24,194 bases of DNA from positions 1 through 24,194 of the forward strand of contig DASXBZ010000046.1 of NCBI GenBank assembly GCA_036491435.1, read 5' to 3'. Positions 20,425 to 24,194 of the stretch are shown piece by piece. This DNA is from Bog-473 sp036491435 (GTDB lineage Bacteria; Actinomycetota; Acidimicrobiia; Acidimicrobiales; RAAP-2). Position numbers and translations under genes: made by a program. The notes under the pieces are model-generated. The model was not told where the DNA came from. It searched no databases and saw only the letters and a program-made list of their open reading frames with translations. Every line of letters starts with the position of its first letter. Position 1 is the first letter of the stretch.

Positions 20425-21591
20425 TCAATTGTCTGCGTGCCGCACGCTCAATTCATGAATCGAGTTCTCGATGTCGTTCCCGTAATAGATCACTTGATTA
20501 CCGACGTTGTCCGTGCTGATAGCCAGCCCGAACAACGCTCCCGTAGGCTCGCCGCGAGCGAGATGCCGGTCGGCCACCAGCTGTCCATTCGGAGTAATTT
20601 CCACCAGGCTGTTGTTTCCGGCGTTCGCGACAAGCAGGTTGCCATTGGCGGGGTCGATGACCACATTCTCCGGACTGTTCAACGGCTCCCCGCTGAAAAC
20701 CACCCTCGGCGTCACAGGACTGCTCGCGGTGGCGGCCCCAGGTATTGCATAGAGGGTGTTCGAACTGTCGTTTGTCTCGTACAACACACCGTTCGAAGGG
20801 TCGAAAGCGAATCCTTGAGGCCCTGCTGCAGTGGCAGCGTTGCCTCCTGCGAGAGTCTGCGCCTGTCCATTGGCAATTTGGACATACGTGGAGTTAATCG
20901 GCTGCCCGTTGGCTGGGCCTGTTGGATGCGGAGTCAGGCGCCAAACGTCTCCCCCGCCGGTGCCGGTAGTCGCATTGCCGGCATTTCCCCAATAAAACGA
21001 GACCACTCCGTTGACCTGACTAACTCCCTGGCCCCAGATCCCGAGGAATGATGCCGCGTCTGCCGTAGAAGTATCGTTGAACGTCGCAACGAGCGAACCA
21101 CTGGGACTGATCAACAGGTCGTTGGCTCCGGTTCCGTCCGCGGCCGCACCGTAACTGCCGATCCATACGAAGTCGTTTGGCGGATTGATGGCGATCCCGA
21201 CAGGTCCAGAAGCCGACGGATCGCTGAAGAAGGTGCTCGCAACGTGCGTCGTGGGGTTGACCTGCATGATTGTTATCCCTTGACCAGCCACGCCGCCTGC
21301 ATTGCTGAAGTCAGCGACGAGAAGGTTTCCTTGCGTCAGCGCCCCGGCCGAAATTGGCACCACTGCCAGACCGAAGGGATTCTGATCGCCGTTGGGTGCG
21401 ACAACAGATGCAATGGCGGAATCCTTGAGGCTGGACAGCTGACCTTGCGGGGAAGATGCTGAAGGGGCCGCTCCCGCGGACAGGTACGACGACGTCAGCA
21501 ACGAACTGAAGACCAACGCCGTCCCAGTCACAGTGATTGCTGCAACATGTCGAAGACGGAGTGGGGATAGATTTCTCGAATTGCCTAACAT
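20425..21591 (-). CDS. Secreted beta-propeller (NHL/SMP-30-like) protein
   Basis: The 388-aa protein has a signal peptide (basic start, hydrophobic core VAAITVTGTALVFSSLL, cleavage near SAGA-AP, about 40-43). The mature part has repeated propeller-like units such as NLLVADFSNAGGVAGQG, PVGIAINPPNDFVWIG, GFAFDPSNGVLYETND and NVVIDPANGNLLVANAGNNS. These resemble NHL or SMP-30-type blades. No catalytic residues could be named, so it may bind ligands or act outside the cell. The ATG at 21591 has GAGAGGA 5 nt upstream. Its codon use is visibly less GC-biased than neighbouring genes, which may reflect transfer or relaxed selection. It stands alone, converging on the kinase gene. Confidence 0.8.
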   Translation of the reverse strand: MLGNSRNLSPLRLRHVAAITVTGTALVFSSLLTSSYLSAGAAPSASSPQGQLSSLKDSAIASVVAPNGDQNPFGLAVVPISAGALTQGNLLVADFSNAGGVAGQGITIMQVNPTTHVASTFFSDPSASGPVGIAINPPNDFVWIGSYGAAADGTGANDLLISPSGSLVATFNDTSTADAASFLGIWGQGVSQVNGVVSFYWGNAGNATTGTGGGDVWRLTPHPTGPANGQPINSTYVQIANGQAQTLAGGNAATAAGPQGFAFDPSNGVLYETNDSSNTLYAIPGAATASSPVTPRVVFSGEPLNSPENVVIDPANGNLLVANAGNNSLVEITPNGQLVADRHLARGEPTGALFGLAISTDNVGNQVIYYGNDIENSIHELSVRHADN

Positions 21592-22274
21592 GATGGTCCT
21601 CTCGCGTCGTTGGTGTGTGATCTTCCGCCGGACGCACCGCGCGCGATCCCAAGGCTTCGATCATCAACGTCGCGCAGCACGTCATTAGTTACGAGATGTC
21701 AACGCGTATGGATTACGCCCGATCACAAGATCGGGTTGACCTGCCACTTCTGGATCGATCCACGGCCGTTGCCATGGCAAATACTTCGAAGAGCGCGGGC
21801 TCTTTGGTTGGTCTGGTGATCAGATCAGTGCCGGCGTTCCGCTGAGGCCGGACGTAATCCCCAGCAACCTGTGGTTGGAACTGTTGTCCGCAATGACAAA
21901 GGCGACTGAGGAGATGTTTGGCTACGTGGAGAATGGGAGAGCCGAAAAGGACTGCCGCTCGGACACGCACGGAACTGGTCAAACCTCGGTACGACGAAAG
22001 GAGATCAGTAGCTGCTGAGCTCTTTACGACGCTGGTTCCTGTGGATCAATCTCGTGAAGTTATGAGACCTATACGGACGGTCTATCGGGTTATGGCAAGG
22101 CCGCGGGAGTACGTCCGATTTGCACTTTCACCTGGTGTAACACTTCGCGCGCCTAGATGACCAGGAAATCGTTGCGTGCAGACAAAATCGGATTCGGTGG
22201 GATTTTCGTGGGAATTATTGATGCCGATTGAAGCGGCGTCGGCACGCTCTTCGCTGGCGGATTCGAGCCTGAAA
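21592..22274. other. Gene-poor AT-richer stretch with a possible decayed ORF
   Basis: About 683 nt hold no convincing gene. On the plus strand the frame from 21740 to a stop at 22016-22018 stays open for 92 codons. Its middle part reads like protein (FEERGLFGWSGDQ, then PDVIPSNLWLELLSAMT), but there is no start codon before an ATG at 21893. It could be a remnant of a lost gene; I do not recognise the family. A TTGACA (plus coordinates 21697-21702, minus strand) lies upstream of the propeller gene but lacks a well-spaced -10. No transposase or terminal repeats were found. Confidence 0.35.
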
Positions 22275-23333
22275 TCACGGTTCGAGCACCACCTTCCCGC
22301 GGACACTCTGGGTCGCAACGAACTCCATGGCATCGGCTACGTCGGCGAGAGGGAACCGGGCCGCGATCTGAGCGGTGATCGTCCCATCCGAAAGCAGGGC
22401 GATGACCTCGCCGAGATCCCTCGAGAGGTCTCGGCGGAACCCCTTGGGTCGCGTGTGCTTGCCCGCCCAGAAGTTGTAGAAGAGCGCACGGCGCTTGGTG
22501 GTGAGACTCCACAGAGCGAGCTTGGCGAACATAGCGGTGAAGGCAAGGACCTGGTTGTTGGTGTCGTCGAGCTGTGCTCCAGCACCCTGCCCATAGGCGA
22601 CGAGGGTGCCGCCCGGAGCCAGCAGGTCGAAGGAGCGACGAAAGCTCGTGCCTCCGAGGTGGTCGAAGACGGCATTGATCCCCTCTGGGGCGAGACGCCG
22701 CACGGTACCGGTCAGGTCGGGGTCCTGGTAGTCGATCGGCTCGGCGCCCATGGCCTGCAGCGCCTCGTGGTGTGCGCTCGACGCCGTGCCGATCACGCGC
22801 ACGCCGCTGTGTCGTGCCAGCTGGACGAGCGTCGTGCCCACTCCCCCGCTGGCGCCATGGATCAGCACCGTCTGTCCGGCCTTGACCTTGGCCTTGCGGT
22901 TCAGCATCTGGAAGGCGGTGATGCCGTTGACAAGTACGGTCTCGACCGCCGCAGGGTCGATGTCGTCGGGCACGCGGACCAGATCCCGGCTCTTAACCAG
23001 GGCGTGGGTGGTCCATCCCCCGGTCTTGGTCACCGCGGCCACCCGCCGGCCGATCAAGTCAGCGTCGACGCCAGGGCCCACCTGTGCGACCTGACCGACC
23101 AAGTCGTAGCCGGGAACGAAGGGGAACTTCGGTTGGCCCGGGTAGCGGCCGCGGAGCATGGCCCGCTCGGCGAAGGAGATCCCGGTGGCCAGCACCTCGA
23201 CCAGGGCCTCCCCGCTCCCGGGCACCGGGACTGCTCGCTTCTCGAGCACCAGTCCCTCTGGCTCGGTGATCTCAGGAAGGACGACCTGGGTCAGCATTGG
23301 CATTGCGTCACGAGAACTGCTGTGCGATTCCAT
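22275..23333 (-). CDS. Zinc-free MDR-family NADPH:quinone reductase-like oxidoreductase
   Basis: The 352-aa medium-chain dehydrogenase/reductase has an N-terminal GroES-like domain (GISFAERAMLRGRYP, then FVPGYDLVGQVAQVG) and a Rossmann domain with GASGGVGTTLVQLA. It ends LADVADAMEFVATQSVRGKVVLEP, the usual quinone-oxidoreductase finish. Structural and catalytic zinc cysteines are absent. It probably reduces quinones or enones with NADPH. The ATG at 23333 is chosen because AAAGG lies 7 nt upstream. The frame also opens with GTG at 23390, which overlaps the MFS stop as GTGA, and family homology begins only near an ATG at 23303. It is co-directional with the MFS exporter gene, so the pair may form a stress or drug-response unit. 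Confidence 0.88.
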   Translation of the reverse strand: MESHSSSRDAMPMLTQVVLPEITEPEGLVLEKRAVPVPGSGEALVEVLATGISFAERAMLRGRYPGQPKFPFVPGYDLVGQVAQVGPGVDADLIGRRVAAVTKTGGWTTHALVKSRDLVRVPDDIDPAAVETVLVNGITAFQMLNRKAKVKAGQTVLIHGASGGVGTTLVQLARHSGVRVIGTASSAHHEALQAMGAEPIDYQDPDLTGTVRRLAPEGINAVFDHLGGTSFRRSFDLLAPGGTLVAYGQGAGAQLDDTNNQVLAFTAMFAKLALWSLTTKRRALFYNFWAGKHTRPKGFRRDLSRDLGEVIALLSDGTITAQIAARFPLADVADAMEFVATQSVRGKVVLEP

Positions 23334-23386
23334 CGGGATGCCTTTCGATTGATTGAAGCTGATTGAATGAACTGGATTAGGAGTGC

Positions 23387-24194
23387 TCACGCAGCGGTGG
23401 CCGGCGCTGAGACCAGGACCGCTGCAGCGTCTTGGTGGTCAGCGTCTTGGTGGCTGCGGTCGTTTGCGGGGGCACCAACCTCAACCAAAGACGCCTGGCG
23501 CTTGGGGAGCCACAAGGTGGTGATGGTGGCCACTGCGCCGATCCCGGCTGCGACCAGCAGGGCGACGCGGAACCCGCCGTCGACGCTGGCCGCGGTGTGC
23601 ACGGCACCGGCGTGGCCGACGGCGACGGTGGTGATGACGGCCAGGCCGATGGCCCCGCCGATCTGTTGGGTCGTGTTGATGAGCCCACCGGCCAGACCGG
23701 CCCGGTCATTGGAAACCCCGAGCGTCGAAGCGATGGTGATCGACACGAAGGTGAGGCCGAGTCCGAGGCCGATGATCACGTCGGGTCCGAGCAGGTTGGC
23801 CACGTAGCTGCCGTGCACCGGAATCCGTGACAGCCAGGCGACGCCGACGCTGAACAGGGCCAGACCGATGAGGAGAACGGGCTTGGGGCCCAAGCGCTCG
23901 GTCAGGGGTCCGGCCGCCCCGGCCACTGCCACCAAGACGAGGGCAAGAGGGAGAGCCGAGAGGCCCGCCGCCAGGGCGCTGTAACCCTCGAGCTGCTGCT
24001 GGTAGAGGCTGAGGACGAAGAACATGCCCACCATGGCCGCTGCGGTAAGGATCATGGCGATGTTGGCGCCACGGACGTAGGGCAAGCGGAAGATCGACAG
24101 CGGCATCAGTGGTGCGCTCACCTTGGACTCGACCCAGACGAACGAGGCCAGTAGCGCAACGCCCAGAGCGAGGAGTCCGAGGGTCTGCAGCGAC
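23387..24194 (-). CDS. MFS transporter, DHA2 (EmrB/QacA) type, C-terminal half (cut by window edge)
   Basis: The visible 268 codons hold the C-terminal half of a 14-helix drug:H+ antiporter. The frame runs without a stop to the window end, and the in-frame codons before 24121 read LGVALLASFVWVESKVSAPL, matching the helix and VE-x-x-x-x-PL-x-P linker common in this family. About seven hydrophobic helices follow, including LYQQQLEGYSALAAGLSALP and GLIGxxx-like GLINTTQQIGGAIGLAV. These exporters expel drugs, dyes or metabolites. The tail after the last helix is hydrophilic (NDRSHQDADHQD). It probably is co-transcribed with the MDR gene downstream; substrate unknown. The 5' part and any regulator are outside the window. 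Confidence 0.9.
   Translation of the reverse strand, partial: SLQTLGLLALGVALLASFVWVESKVSAPLMPLSIFRLPYVRGANIAMILTAAAMVGMFFVLSLYQQQLEGYSALAAGLSALPLALVLVAVAGAAGPLTERLGPKPVLLIGLALFSVGVAWLSRIPVHGSYVANLLGPDVIIGLGLGLTFVSITIASTLGVSNDRAGLAGGLINTTQQIGGAIGLAVITTVAVGHAGAVHTAASVDGGFRVALLVAAGIGAVATITTLWLPKRQASLVEVGAPANDRSHQDADHQDAAAVLVSAPATAA

Noticed and set aside
4506..21697. The 12-mer TAGTTACGAGAT occurs at 4506-4517 and 21686-21697, both before minus-strand genes.
   Set aside because: Shared 12-mers are expected by chance in 24 kb on two strands, and the flanks do not match.
21817..21827. TGATCAGATCA inverted repeat in the gene-poor stretch.
   Set aside because: Arms of only 5 bp, no promoter at a useful distance, and it falls inside the possible decayed frame.

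Overview
The window is GC-rich, densely packed bacterial DNA. It has many GTG starts, 4-nt start/stop overlaps and several candidate leaderless promoters. Gene content points to an actinobacterium (CYP125-like P450, 3Fe-4S ferredoxin, secernin-type peptidase, YceI and AhpD-like proteins). The roughly 42-residue GYWLVASDGG repeat at the end of a secreted protein is, from memory, typical of class Acidimicrobiia; that placement is an inference. No RNA genes, CRISPR arrays or intact insertion sequences were seen.

Layout. 1-884 (minus): a DUF308/HdeD membrane protein followed by a fumarylacetoacetate-hydrolase-family gene cut by the window edge. 953-3483: a secernin-like C69 peptidase (minus) divergent from a cytochrome P450 (plus). 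3500-4506 (minus): an RHH-type putative regulator and an AhpD-like protein. 4633-8020 (minus): a five-gene operon in which every junction overlaps by 4-8 nt. In transcription order it encodes a membrane-anchored Gly/Ser/Thr-rich protein, ApbE flavin transferase, a bis-heme ferric-reductase-like membrane protein, a NuoF-like flavoprotein and a P450-type ferredoxin. 8204-11497 (plus): phosphotriesterase-like hydrolase, acyl-CoA synthetase and a crotonase-fold protein. 11494-12569: a second AhpD-like protein (minus) and a YceI protein (plus). 12730-18136 (plus): a large HAD-domain protein of COG5610 type, then a secreted arylsulfotransferase-like/TIG/repeat protein. 18149-20175: thiolase (minus) divergent from a stand-alone adenylate kinase (plus). 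20176-22274: a more AT-rich stretch with one secreted beta-propeller protein and about 680 nt with no convincing gene. 22275-24194 (minus): a quinone-reductase-like MDR enzyme and the C-terminal half of a DHA2-type MFS exporter.

How the parts may work together. The 4633-8020 operon looks like a trans-membrane electron-transfer module. The NuoF-like protein and ferredoxin would handle electrons in the cytoplasm, the bis-heme protein would carry them across the membrane, and ApbE would attach FMN to an acceptor. No classical FMN_bind domain is encoded, so the 110-aa Ser/Gly-rich protein is a candidate acceptor. This is the most interesting part of the window. The ferredoxin could also feed the P450 upstream. 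The phosphotriesterase/ligase/crotonase unit and the thiolase suggest CoA-dependent breakdown of esters, lactones, lipids or steroid-like compounds.
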